Assembly (NCBI GenBank): GCA_034430335.1
Contig: DAOUES010000153.1
Coordinates: forward strand, 1 to 10,670
Source of the DNA: JAFGOY01 sp034430335
Lineage (GTDB): Bacteria > Chloroflexota > Anaerolineae > Aggregatilineales > UBA3940
DNA: 10,670 nt
Direction: 5' to 3'
A program made the position numbers and the translations under genes. Within the stretch, counting starts at the first letter, position 1, and every line of letters begins with the position of its first letter. The notes beneath the pieces are model-generated. The model saw only the letters and a program-made list of their open reading frames with translations. It made no database searches and was not told the DNA's origin. Shown here piece after piece: positions 1 to 7,196 of this stretch.

Positions 1-1218
1 GGCTAATCGCTCGCTCACCCACTCGATCACACGGGCAGCGACCGCCTCTTTGCTCATCAACGGCAGTTCTTCGACCGATTCAGCCGCCACGAAATGAACC
101 CGGTTGGTATCGACCGCGAACCCGGCATCCGTCGCGGTGATGTCGTTGGCGACGATCAGGTCGAGTTTTTTCCGGGCGAGTTTGTCCTGTGCGTTGGCGA
201 TCAGGTCCTGCGATTCGGCGGCAAACCCGACGACGACGGCAGGCCGGTTTTCCCCGTCGGCGACACTCATCAGGATATCGGGGTTGGGAACCAGTTCGGT
301 CGACAAGGCCCCGGTTGACTTTTTGATCTTCTGCCCGGCGGCCTCTCCGGGGCGATAGTCGGCAACGGCGGCGCTCATGATCAGCACGTCGGCGGGCCGA
401 TCCCCGGCAGCGTGGCCGAGGACAGCCTGCTCCATCTCCCGCGCCGTTTCGACGTTCACCCGTTCAACTCCGACCGGTGTCGGCAGTTCAACCGGCCCGG
501 CGATCAGCACCACCTCGGCACCGGCATCGACCGCAGCCTGGGCCAGCGCAAATCCCTGCCTGCCCGACGACTGGTTCGAGAAGAAGCGAACCGGGTCGAG
601 CGCTTCGCGGGTCGGTCCGGCAGTGACGACCACCTTTCGCCCATGCAGCGGGCCGTTCTCTCCCAGCACCCACCGGGCATGCCCGACGACCTCCTCTGGA
701 TCGATGAACCGACCCAGTCCTTCCAGCCCGGACGCCATCCGCCCCACCATCGGCCCGGCGAAGCGAACGCCCCGCGCCTGGAGAACCTCGATATTGGCCT
801 GGGTTGCGGGCGCACTATACATTCCAACATCCATTGCCGGGGCGATCAGGATCGGGCAGCGGGCGGCCAGCGCGGTGACACTCAACAGGTCGTCGGCAAG
901 CCCATTGGCGATCCGGGCCATCGTGTTGGCCGTCGCCGGGGCGATCAGCAGCAGGTCGGCTTCGTGGCCCAGTGCGACATGCGCAATGTGCGATCCGAGT
1001 CCTTCGCCCGGCCCCGTCCACATGCTGGTATAGGTATAGACCGGCCTCCCGGTCAGCGATTGGAAGGTCAGTGGTGTCACGAAGCGCTGTGCCGCATCCG
1101 TCATGATCACGTCGACCAGCGCCCCGGATTGAGTCAGGCGGCTGGCGACCATCGCTGCTTTGTAGGCGGCTATCGATCCGGTCACGCCCAGGATGATCCG
1201 TTTTCCTTCTAATACCAT
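1..1218 (-). CDS. coaBC: Bifunctional phosphopantothenoylcysteine decarboxylase / phosphopantothenate-cysteine ligase (CoaBC, Dfp), 3' end cut by window edge
   Basis: This enzyme joins 4'-phosphopantothenate to cysteine (CoaB half, CTP-dependent) and decarboxylates the product (CoaC half, FMN-dependent) in cytoplasmic coenzyme A synthesis. The reverse strand reads open from the ATG at 1216-1218 for 406 codons to the window edge; E. coli Dfp has about the same length, so only a few codons are missing. The CoaC half (about 1-190) has the flavin-binding start GVTGSIAAYK, the catalytic His in HVALGHEAD (H80), and PATANTMARIANGLADD. The CoaB half (about 192-406) has TAGPTREALDPVRFFSNQSSG and the KIKK motif at 297-300. 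Two CoaC residues differ from E. coli: the PxMN motif reads PAMD (D130), and the flap cysteine is replaced by serine (S163 in MASGLEG). The start has no clear Shine-Dalgarno sequence. Identification is firm. Confidence 0.95.
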   Translation of the reverse strand, partial: MVLEGKRIILGVTGSIAAYKAAMVASRLTQSGALVDVIMTDAAQRFVTPLTFQSLTGRPVYTYTSMWTGPGEGLGSHIAHVALGHEADLLLIAPATANTMARIANGLADDLLSVTALAARCPILIAPAMDVGMYSAPATQANIEVLQARGVRFAGPMVGRMASGLEGLGRFIDPEEVVGHARWVLGENGPLHGRKVVVTAGPTREALDPVRFFSNQSSGRQGFALAQAAVDAGAEVVLIAGPVELPTPVGVERVNVETAREMEQAVLGHAAGDRPADVLIMSAAVADYRPGEAAGQKIKKSTGALSTELVPNPDILMSVADGENRPAVVVGFAAESQDLIANAQDKLARKKLDLIVANDITATDAGFAVDTNRVHFVAAESVEELPLMSKEAVAARVIEWVSERLA

Positions 1219-1223
1219 AGTGC

Positions 1224-1229
1224 TTTATA
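1224..1229 (-). promoter_or_regulatory. Possible -10 element of coaBC directly before the start codon
   Basis: On the minus strand TATAAA lies only five bases before the coaBC ATG, and no good Shine-Dalgarno sequence lies between them. If it is a real -10 box, transcription would begin at or next to the start codon and give a leaderless mRNA. I see no convincing -35 hexamer at 16-18 bases, so this is a weak call from position and one hexamer alone. Confidence 0.25.
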
Positions 1230-1282
1230 AACCTGACCTTTCAACTTTTAGTCAGACCGAACATAAACTAAGATTGCATCTT

Positions 1283-1353
1283 GTAGGGGCGACCCTGTAC
1301 GACCGAAGGTCGTCGGTTGCCCGGCTTTTTTAGCCCGGTGCTTCAGCGCCGGG
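1283..1353. repeat. Intergenic hairpin repeat, copy 1
   Basis: The non-coding stretch between coaBC and the Mut7-C gene holds a compact structured element. GGGCGACC (1287-1294) pairs with GGTTGCCC (1315-1322, one G-U), with an inner perfect hairpin ACGACC-GAA-GGTCGT (1299-1313). Six T follow at 1326-1331. A second hairpin follows, CCCGGTGC-TTCA-GCGCCGGG (1334-1353, one G-U). Blocks of it (GTAGGGGCG, CCGAAGG, TGCCCGGC, TTTAGCCC) recur in the same order at 7114-7180, so it looks like a dispersed repeat. The first hairpin plus T-run would read as a plus-strand terminator, but no plus-strand gene precedes it. Confidence 0.55.
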
Positions 1354-1371
1354 ATGGAGAAGCGAATCACT

Positions 1372-1403
1372 CAAAAACTTACTTTACAGAGCCACAGGCT
1401 CTG
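1372..1403 (-). terminator. Candidate terminator of the thpR / Mut7-C unit
   Basis: The perfect 7-bp stem CAGAGCC-ACA-GGCTCTG (1387-1403) begins one base past the Mut7-C stop codon. On the minus strand the hairpin is followed by TAAAGTAAG and then five T (1372-1376). The short stem and the displaced T-run make it a weak terminator, but its place just behind the last gene of the unit fits. Confidence 0.45.
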
Positions 1404-1404
1404 A

Positions 1405-1872
1405 CTACTCCTGATTTTCGATTTCACCGATCCGCTCCTCGACCGATTCCCAGTGTGTGCCCGGCCAGTAGACGCGCCTGCACTGCTCGCATACCCTGAA
1501 CTCGGACTCGGTGCGCAGCACGTAAGGTGGGACGCGGTCACGCACCGCCTCCCGGTCAGCCGAGACGAGCGGCTGATTGCAGTACCCGCAGCGCGGCGTC
1601 GCCGGGTCACCGGCAGGGCCAATCGCCTCGACCACCTGCGCGATCTGCTGGTCGATATCCTCACTCTCGATGAACAGCGCCTCGATCCCGCGCTGCCTCG
1701 ACAGGGCATGGTCGCGGGTCAGCACCAGCCGCGATTCGGCCCGCGCCTTGCGCACGATCAGCAGGTCGGGGGTATCGGAGAGATAGGCGGCATCATAGCC
1801 CATCAGTCGCAGCCAGCGCGCCAACCGGCCCAGCATTGCGTCGAGCAGCAGGGGAGGCGCTTCGCCGCTCAT
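1405..1872 (-). CDS. Mut7-C RNase domain protein with zinc ribbon
   Basis: This 155-residue protein matches the Mut7-C (formerly DUF82) family, which has a PIN-like nuclease fold and is named after the C-terminus of the animal exonuclease Mut-7. The N-terminal half shows the family signature LLDAMLGRLARWLRLMGYD (D11 the likely first metal-binding acidic residue) and VLTRDHAL (D54). The C-terminal half has a zinc ribbon with C95-x2-C98 and C128-x2-C131, followed by the typical RRVYWPGTHW stretch. The ATG overlaps the thpR stop as ATGA, so the two genes are very probably co-transcribed and translationally coupled; no strong Shine-Dalgarno sequence of its own is seen. A role in RNA degradation or processing is inferred from the fold. 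Bacterial members lack a well-defined physiological substrate as far as I know. Confidence 0.85.
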   Translation of the reverse strand: MSGEAPPLLLDAMLGRLARWLRLMGYDAAYLSDTPDLLIVRKARAESRLVLTRDHALSRQRGIEALFIESEDIDQQIAQVVEAIGPAGDPATPRCGYCNQPLVSADREAVRDRVPPYVLRTESEFRVCEQCRRVYWPGTHWESVEERIGEIENQE

Positions 1873-2456
1873 GATTCGAGCTTCGCATCGATCAACTGCG
1901 TATAGACCGCCCCGTCGGGTTTGAGCTGGCTCCGTATCAGGCTGATCGAGCCAACCCGCCAGCGGGCGATCCTTCCCAGGTCACGCTCTTCGACGATCTG
2001 CCCGGCGCGGGCGATATCGTCCCGGCTGGCGTGGTTCTGGATGCGCCCCAGCGTCAGGTGCGGCGTGAACGGGCGATCCTCGGCTGGGAATCCAAGCGGC
2101 GCGATAGCCTTCTCGACACCATTTTGGAGCGCAGCCAATCGATGCGTGTCCCCGATCACTCCAACCCAGATCACGCGCGGGCGTTTCGGATTGGGAAAGC
2201 CGCCCAGACCCTCGATATCCAATGAGAATGGCTCGTGGCCGGAAACGGCATCAAGCAGCCCCTTTTGAAGATCGTCAACCCGGTCGCTCGCCACGTCGCC
2301 CAGGAACTTCAAGGTCAGGTGAATCCCTTCCGGGCGTGTCCACCGCACCACGCGGGAGGGCATCACCCGCTTCAAATCCGATTGTATTCCGCCCAGCGCG
2401 TCGACTACGTCGGTGGGCAGTTCGACGGCGATAAACAGCCGGTAAGTTACGGTCAT
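1869..2456 (-). CDS. thpR: RNA 2',3'-cyclic phosphodiesterase (ThpR / LigT, 2H family)
   Basis: The product belongs to the 2H phosphoesterase superfamily. ThpR opens 2',3'-cyclic phosphate RNA ends to 2'-phosphates, and the family was first described as 2'-5' RNA ligase. Both HxT catalytic motifs are present in their usual contexts: HLTLKFLG (H46, T48) and HLTLGR (H133, T135), and the N-terminus RLFIAVELP is typical. I chose the ATG at 2454-2456, giving 195 residues, because AAGGA (2465-2469) lies eight bases upstream. The reading frame stays open further upstream, but the extra residues are not family-like and would run through the promoter region. It is the first gene of a pair with the Mut7-C nuclease and diverges from the TPR protein gene. 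Confidence 0.93.
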   Translation of the reverse strand: MTVTYRLFIAVELPTDVVDALGGIQSDLKRVMPSRVVRWTRPEGIHLTLKFLGDVASDRVDDLQKGLLDAVSGHEPFSLDIEGLGGFPNPKRPRVIWVGVIGDTHRLAALQNGVEKAIAPLGFPAEDRPFTPHLTLGRIQNHASRDDIARAGQIVEERDLGRIARWRVGSISLIRSQLKPDGAVYTQLIDAKLES

Positions 2457-2488
2457 TGTTTCTTTCCTTACTGCTGGACTCTCAACGG

Positions 2489-2521
2489 CATTGTAGCATC
2501 GTGAAGGGGTGGTGTACAATG
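2489..2521. promoter_or_regulatory. Mirror-symmetric divergent promoter between thpR and the TPR gene
   Basis: The 97-bp gap between the divergent starts holds a 7-bp inverted repeat, CATTGTA (2489-2495) and TACAATG (2515-2521). Read on the plus strand it gives TTGTAG-N18-TACAAT (-35 at 2491-2496, -10 at 2515-2520). Read on the minus strand it gives TTGTAC-N18-TACAAT (-35 at 2519-2514, -10 at 2495-2490). Each -10 matches TATAAT at five of six bases, each -35 matches TTGACA only at TTG. Each -10 ends exactly 33 bases before its start codon (ATG at 2554 and at 2456). The -35 of one promoter overlaps the -10 of the other, so the two should compete or be co-set. The arms could instead be an operator. 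Confidence 0.6.
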
Positions 2522-2553
2522 GAACAGTCGTGTGAAACTACCAGAGGTGGGGA

Positions 2554-4803
2554 ATGGACGATCTGTTACAACAAGCGATTGCAGCGGCCAGGGCCGGTGA
2601 GAAGGATCACGCCAAGCAGTTGTTGGTCCAGGCGCTCAAGGCCAATCCGCGCAGCGAAACGGCCTGGATATGGATGAGCGCCACCGTAGACAAGCCATCC
2701 GAACGGGTGCACTGCCTGAAGCAGGTGTTAGCCATAAACCCGGCAAACGAACTGGCGATCAAAGGGTTGAAAGCTCTGGGTGCGCTCGAGCCTGAACCTG
2801 CCCCCGCGCCGCCAGCAGAAGAACACATCCCGGAACACAGAATCGTAATGGACCCCATCGAGGCGGCAGAATATGTGCCCGCACCATCGATTGATGAATC
2901 CGACATCGAGCCGGAAGAACTGGTGGAACTGCCGCCTGACACCGGCGGCGTGCCGGTTATCGACGCAGAAACCATCGCCAGGGCCAGGAGCGAAGTCGAG
3001 CCGGTCATCGAAGCCCAGGAGTCGCAGCTTGCAGCATCCTCGGCGCTGGGCATCGATTGGGCCGAGCCGGAGATTCTCGAAAAGAAATCGCACAAAGTCA
3101 GCATCCCCATCAACCCGCTGATCCTGGCAATCGCCGCCGGTGTGGTGCTGGTCATTGCCGCCATCTTCCTGACATCACAAATTGTCTCCGTCGCCAGGAC
3201 GCGCCAGATCGCCGCGCACATCACGCCCAGCCCTACCCCGACCATCACGCCGACGGCCATCGCGACTACCACTCCGCTCCCCACGCGCACGCCCACGCCG
3301 GAAGGCCGGGAAGTGCCCTGGGAACCGATGCTCCCGACCGGCCAGGCTCCCAGAGCCGACCTGGATTTCGGCCTGCCGACGCCGACCGAACCCTACATCG
3401 CTACACCGCACCGCTCCTTTCCACTGATGAGTCAGGCCAGTGACGCTTTCCACGAAGGCCGCTACCAGGATGCGCTGACTCTGATCGAACAGTCACGCGA
3501 GGCGGGCTACGATCCGGTCGATGCTTACTATTTCGAGGCCATGTCGCTGATCGAACTGGGCGACCTCGAGGGCGCGAAAGAGGCGGTCGAAAAGGGACTC
3601 GTCCAGGGCGAAGATTTCGCGCCGCTGCACGTCGCCGCCGGCATTCTGGCAGCAGATGAAGGCAACACCGAGCAGGCGCGGTCATCCTTCGAGCAGGCCA
3701 AGAGCATCGATCCAAAGCTGGTCGACGCCTACCTGTCGCTGGCCCAGGCTTATCTCGACGAAGGTAACACCGGTGCAGCCCTGGCCGAAGTCCAGGCCGC
3801 TCGCGAGATCGCACGGAACGATACCAACGTGCTGGTGATGGGCAGCAAGGTCTACCTTGCCAGCGGTGACGCGGAAAATGCCGCTGCATACGCTAATCTG
3901 GCCGCCTATATCGACCCGGCATCGGAAGGCGTGGTTCTGGCCCAGGCGCGCGGCAGGCTGGCGCTGGGCCTGTACGACCTGGCGATCATCGGGCTGGAGG
4001 GCTACCTCGACCGGGTCAACCGGGGCAGTTCCGACGCCTGGGCGCTGCTCGGCAATGCCTACGGGCGGGCTGACCGGGACGAAGATGCGCAGGTCGCCTA
4101 TATCCGTGCGCTGCAAATTTCGGAGAACAACCCGCTCGCGCTGCGTGGCCGGGGATTGTTTTACTACAACCGGGGCGATTTCGCTCAGGCTTTTGTCGAC
4201 CTCACCGCCGCGCTGGAAAACTCCTCCGGTGACAATGAACTGCGGCTGGCGCGGGCAAAGGCCGGGTTCGAGCTTGGGGAATACGAGGCGGCCCTTGACG
4301 ATCTCGAAGTGCTGCGGACCGCGCTCCCCGGATCGTCGGAGATCGAAACCCTGTACGTCCGGGTCTTGATCGAAACCGGGCAGGACGATGCGGCCATCAC
4401 CGCCGCGTCGGAAGCCCTGCTGCTCCCGCTCACCCCGGATCAGGCCGGGTATGTCCTGGAAGCACGAGGCCGCGCCTACTACGCCACCGGCAATTTCGAC
4501 AACGCGCTGATCGATGTCAACCAGGCATTGCAGATCACCCAGACCGGCAGACGCCATTATACGAAAGGACGTATCCTCCAGGCGCAGGGCGACATCAAGC
4601 AGGCGATCAGGGAGCTGGAATGGGTTCTCTACTGGGATCAGGTTTTTGGCTACCCCTTCGCCGATGACGCCGCAGCCGAGATCGAGGCGCTTTATCTCAT
4701 CGAGCCGACGCCCACCCCCACCCCCTTCCCGACGCCGATCCCGGCGGCACCGGCCACTCCAACGCCAGGATCGCCTCTGGCGGTACCAACCGCCGCTCCT
4801 TGA
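2554..4803 (+). CDS. Membrane-anchored TPR protein with Thr/Pro-rich linkers
   Basis: The 749-residue product has five visible parts. Residues 1-75 form helical TPR-like repeats (GEKDHAKQLLVQALKANPRSE and similar). Residues about 76-186 are acidic and Pro-rich. One membrane helix lies at about 188-210. A Thr/Pro linker (PSPTPTITPT and onward) spans about 222-250. Residues about 290-712 form a long array of roughly eleven TPR units (GDLEGAKEAVEKGL, GNTEQARSSFEQA, GNTGAALAEVQ, GDFAQAFVDLTAAL and others). A second Thr/Pro tail of about 30 residues ends the protein. The likely topology is a cytoplasmic N-terminus with the large array outside. TPR arrays are scaffolds, so no partner or reaction can be assigned. 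The ATG is preceded by AGAGGTGG (2543-2550). It is the only gene before the hairpin at 4824. Confidence 0.85.
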   Translation: MDDLLQQAIAAARAGEKDHAKQLLVQALKANPRSETAWIWMSATVDKPSERVHCLKQVLAINPANELAIKGLKALGALEPEPAPAPPAEEHIPEHRIVMDPIEAAEYVPAPSIDESDIEPEELVELPPDTGGVPVIDAETIARARSEVEPVIEAQESQLAASSALGIDWAEPEILEKKSHKVSIPINPLILAIAAGVVLVIAAIFLTSQIVSVARTRQIAAHITPSPTPTITPTAIATTTPLPTRTPTPEGREVPWEPMLPTGQAPRADLDFGLPTPTEPYIATPHRSFPLMSQASDAFHEGRYQDALTLIEQSREAGYDPVDAYYFEAMSLIELGDLEGAKEAVEKGLVQGEDFAPLHVAAGILAADEGNTEQARSSFEQAKSIDPKLVDAYLSLAQAYLDEGNTGAALAEVQAAREIARNDTNVLVMGSKVYLASGDAENAAAYANLAAYIDPASEGVVLAQARGRLALGLYDLAIIGLEGYLDRVNRGSSDAWALLGNAYGRADRDEDAQVAYIRALQISENNPLALRGRGLFYYNRGDFAQAFVDLTAALENSSGDNELRLARAKAGFELGEYEAALDDLEVLRTALPGSSEIETLYVRVLIETGQDDAAITAASEALLLPLTPDQAGYVLEARGRAYYATGNFDNALIDVNQALQITQTGRRHYTKGRILQAQGDIKQAIRELEWVLYWDQVFGYPFADDAAAEIEALYLIEPTPTPTPFPTPIPAAPATPTPGSPLAVPTAAP

Positions 4804-4823
4804 CGTTTTCGAATCGATAATTG

Positions 4824-4857
4824 CAGGGGCGCAGATCGACCGCGCCCCTGTTTGTTG
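4824..4857 (+). terminator. Hairpin terminator behind the TPR gene
   Basis: A perfect 9-bp stem, CAGGGGCGC (4824-4832) and GCGCCCCTG (4842-4850), with a 9-base loop is followed by TTTGTT. It stands 20 bases past the TPR gene stop and 22 bases before the recD2 start. The strong GC stem supports termination, though the T-run is short. The left arm with its flank, GCAGGGGCGCA, resembles the left end of the hairpin repeats at 1283 and 7114, so it may be a short member of that family now serving as a terminator. Confidence 0.6.
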
Positions 4858-4872
4858 AAGCAAGGTGCCCGT

Positions 4873-7086
4873 ATGGAATTGATCACCCTCGAAGGTTCTA
4901 TCGAACGGATCACCTATTACAACGAGGAAACCGGCTACAGCGTCATCCGGTTCGCCCCGGACTCGCCGCTTGGTTTCTGGTCAGGCGTTGACGAGAACGG
5001 ATTGGTGACGGTAGTCGGCGTCCTGCCGGAGGTGACCCCCGGCGAGAGCGTCGAGATCGAGGGGACGTGGCAGACGCATTCCAGCTTTGGCAGGCAGTTC
5101 AAGGTCGAGAACATCCGCCGGATCGCCCCGGCAACCGTCGAGGGGATTCGCCGCTATCTTGGGTCGGGGCTGATCAAGGGGATCGGGCCGAAGACTGCCG
5201 AACGCATCGTCGATCATTTCGGGCTGGAAACGCTCGACATCCTCGATCACGATCCCGAACGTCTCTACCAAGTCGAAGGGGTAGGCCGCCACCGCGTCAG
5301 GTTGATCACCCGCGCCTGGGCCGAGCAGCAGCAGATCAAGAACGTGATGCTCTTTTTGCAGAGCCACAGCATCTCGACCAGCCTCGCGGTGAAAATCTAC
5401 AAGGCATACGGCGACGACGCCATCCGCCAGGTCGAAGACGACCCCTACCGGCTGGCCCGCGATATTTACGGGATCGGCTTCAAGACCGCCGACCAGATCG
5501 CCAGGGACCTCGGCCTACCGCACGATCATCCTACCCGGATCGAGGCAGGAATCGTCTACGCCTTGAACCAGTCCGCCGACGACGGCCATGTCTTCCTTCC
5601 CGAAACCGAACTGGTCGAGACCGCCGCCGGGCTTCTCGAAGTCCCCGCCGCCGATATCGACGCTGCCATCGAACGCGCCCGGCAGTCCGAGCAGGTGATC
5701 CTCGACCGGGTGCCGGTCGAGGATGCCGAACCTGTGCCCGCCGTCTACCTCCCCGCTTTCTACCACGCCGAGGTCGGCGCGGCACGCACCCTGCGTGCGA
5801 TCCTCGGCGAGCCGCGATCCCGGCTCCAGCCTTATGGCCCGCTCGACTGGCAGTTGAGAGTCGCCCAATCGGCGAAAGACTCCGACGCCGCCCTGTCCGG
5901 CCAGCAGCAGGAAGCGGTCGAGCTGGCCCTCACTCACAAGATCAGCATTCTCACCGGCGGCCCCGGCACCGGTAAGACGACCACCCTCCGGGTCTTGATC
6001 CAGGTTCTACAGGCCGAGGGACGGAGCTTCGCGCTGGCCTCGCCCACCGGTCGGGCCGCCAAGCGTCTCGGCGAAGCGACCGGCTGCCCGGCGCGAACCA
6101 TCCACCGGATGCTGGGGTTCTCCCCCACCCAGGGCTTCGCCCATGCCGAAGACAACCCGCTCCCGGTCGATTTCGTGATCGTCGACGAGTGCTCGATGCT
6201 CGACAACTTCCTGGCCTATTCGCTGTTCCGGGCGGTCGATCCGCGCTCTCATCTGCTGCTCGTCGGCGATGTCGACCAGCTTCCCAGTGTGGGCGCGGGC
6301 GACGTGCTGCGCGATATCATCAAATCGGGAGAAGTGCCCGTCACCCGCCTCTCGACGATCTTCCGGCAGGAAGCGGGCAGCCTCATCATTCACAACGCCC
6401 ACAGCATCAACCAGGGCCAGATGCCCCATTTCCCCGACGATGTCGAGGACTTTTTCCTTTTCAACCTGGGCGATGAACCCGAACGGGTCGCCGAGATGGT
6501 GGTCGACATTGTGAAGAATCGCATTCCGCGCAAATTCGATCTTCACCCTATTGATGATATTCAGGTGCTGGTGCCGATGTATCGCGGGCAGGCGGGAGTC
6601 GCCGCCCTGAACCGGCAGCTCCAGGAAGCCTTGAACCCGCCGGGCCGACCGGCCCAGCGCATCCTCGGCGGGCGGATGTTCCGCGTGGGGGACAAGGTGC
6701 TGCAAACCCGGAACAACTACGATAAGGAAGTCTTCAACGGCGATGTAGGGCGCATCAGGGCCTTTGACTTCACCAACCAGTCGATGCATATCCTGTTCGA
6801 CGACCGGCAGATTGAATATGACTGGTCGGAGGCCAACGAATTGATCCATGCCTACGCGATCAGTGTCCACCGCTCCCAGGGCAGCGAATATCCGGCAGTG
6901 GTGATGCCAATTGTTACCCAGCATTACCTGCTCTTGCAGCGCAACCTGCTTTATACGGCGATCACCCGTGCCAGGAAGCTCGTCGTGCTGGTCGGTTCGA
7001 CGAAGGCGATTGCCATCGCTGTAGGCAACGACCAGGTATCGAAGCGTTATACCGCCCTCGCCGACCGTCTGCACCAGACGGTTTGA
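4873..7086 (+). CDS. recD2: RecD2-type ATP-dependent 5'-3' DNA helicase
   Basis: The 737-residue product is a superfamily 1B helicase of the RecD2/RecD-TraA type, which acts in DNA repair and replication-fork processing without RecB or RecC. In order: an OB-like N-terminus (about 1-85), a helix-hairpin-helix region (IKGIGPKTAERIVDHF, then VEGVGRHRVRLI), a linker domain, then the motor. The motor shows Walker A GGPGTGKT (362-369, K368), Walker B VDECSM (437-442), LLLVGDVDQLPSVGAGD, LSTIFRQ, SVHRSQGSEYPAVV, and YTAITRARK from residue 694. Its length lies between those of the Deinococcus and Bacillus enzymes. I start at the ATG of 4873 (AAGGTG at 4862-4867, five bases upstream); an in-frame TTG at 4852 abuts the terminator hairpin. 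No nuclease domain is seen. Neither recB nor recC is in the window. Confidence 0.95.
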   Translation: MELITLEGSIERITYYNEETGYSVIRFAPDSPLGFWSGVDENGLVTVVGVLPEVTPGESVEIEGTWQTHSSFGRQFKVENIRRIAPATVEGIRRYLGSGLIKGIGPKTAERIVDHFGLETLDILDHDPERLYQVEGVGRHRVRLITRAWAEQQQIKNVMLFLQSHSISTSLAVKIYKAYGDDAIRQVEDDPYRLARDIYGIGFKTADQIARDLGLPHDHPTRIEAGIVYALNQSADDGHVFLPETELVETAAGLLEVPAADIDAAIERARQSEQVILDRVPVEDAEPVPAVYLPAFYHAEVGAARTLRAILGEPRSRLQPYGPLDWQLRVAQSAKDSDAALSGQQQEAVELALTHKISILTGGPGTGKTTTLRVLIQVLQAEGRSFALASPTGRAAKRLGEATGCPARTIHRMLGFSPTQGFAHAEDNPLPVDFVIVDECSMLDNFLAYSLFRAVDPRSHLLLVGDVDQLPSVGAGDVLRDIIKSGEVPVTRLSTIFRQEAGSLIIHNAHSINQGQMPHFPDDVEDFFLFNLGDEPERVAEMVVDIVKNRIPRKFDLHPIDDIQVLVPMYRGQAGVAALNRQLQEALNPPGRPAQRILGGRMFRVGDKVLQTRNNYDKEVFNGDVGRIRAFDFTNQSMHILFDDRQIEYDWSEANELIHAYAISVHRSQGSEYPAVVMPIVTQHYLLLQRNLLYTAITRARKLVVLVGSTKAIAIAVGNDQVSKRYTALADRLHQTV

Positions 7087-7113
7087 GGCCCTGCCGCGTT
7101 ATGTTTCCCTCTC

Positions 7114-7196
7114 GTAGGGGCGCAGCGGCGCTGCGCCCGAAGGCCGCTCCTGCGGACTGCCCGGCGGCTTTAGCCCTGGGAGACAAGCCGCTCCTG
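7114..7196. repeat. Intergenic hairpin repeat, copy 2, running into the surE 3' end
   Basis: Between the convergent recD2 and surE genes lies GTAGGGGCG followed by a perfect hairpin GGGCGCAGC-GGC-GCTGCGCCC (7118-7138). Then come CCGAAGG, the 10-mer GCCGCTCCTG (7143-7152), TGCCCGGC and TTTAGCCC. A second stem, GCGGCTT (7164-7170) with AAGCCGC (7185-7191), and a second GCCGCTCCTG (7187-7196) follow. The order of the shared blocks matches the element at 1283-1353. The right part overlaps the last eight codons of surE. Neither hairpin has a T-run, so it is not a good intrinsic terminator although it sits where one would be expected. Confidence 0.5.

Noticed and set aside
412..1212. 266-codon open frame on the plus strand opposite coaBC
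   Set aside because: It is an antisense shadow of a clear CoaBC gene. The translation is rich in Arg, Gly and His and has no recognisable motif.
1287..1331. Hairpin plus six T as a plus-strand terminator
   Set aside because: No plus-strand gene ends before it. It is better explained as part of the intergenic repeat.
4800..4821. TTGACG ... GATAAT as a recD2 promoter
   Set aside because: The two hexamers are only ten bases apart, too close for a sigma-70 promoter, and the hairpin terminator lies downstream of them.
3682..4863. Long open frame (393 codons) on the minus strand opposite the TPR gene
   Set aside because: It lies antisense to a well-supported TPR gene in GC-rich DNA, its translation shows no domain, and it has no ribosome site.
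6007..7074. 355-codon open frame on the minus strand opposite recD2
   Set aside because: It is antisense to the helicase motor domain with all its motifs. The open frame is a result of GC-rich codon use.
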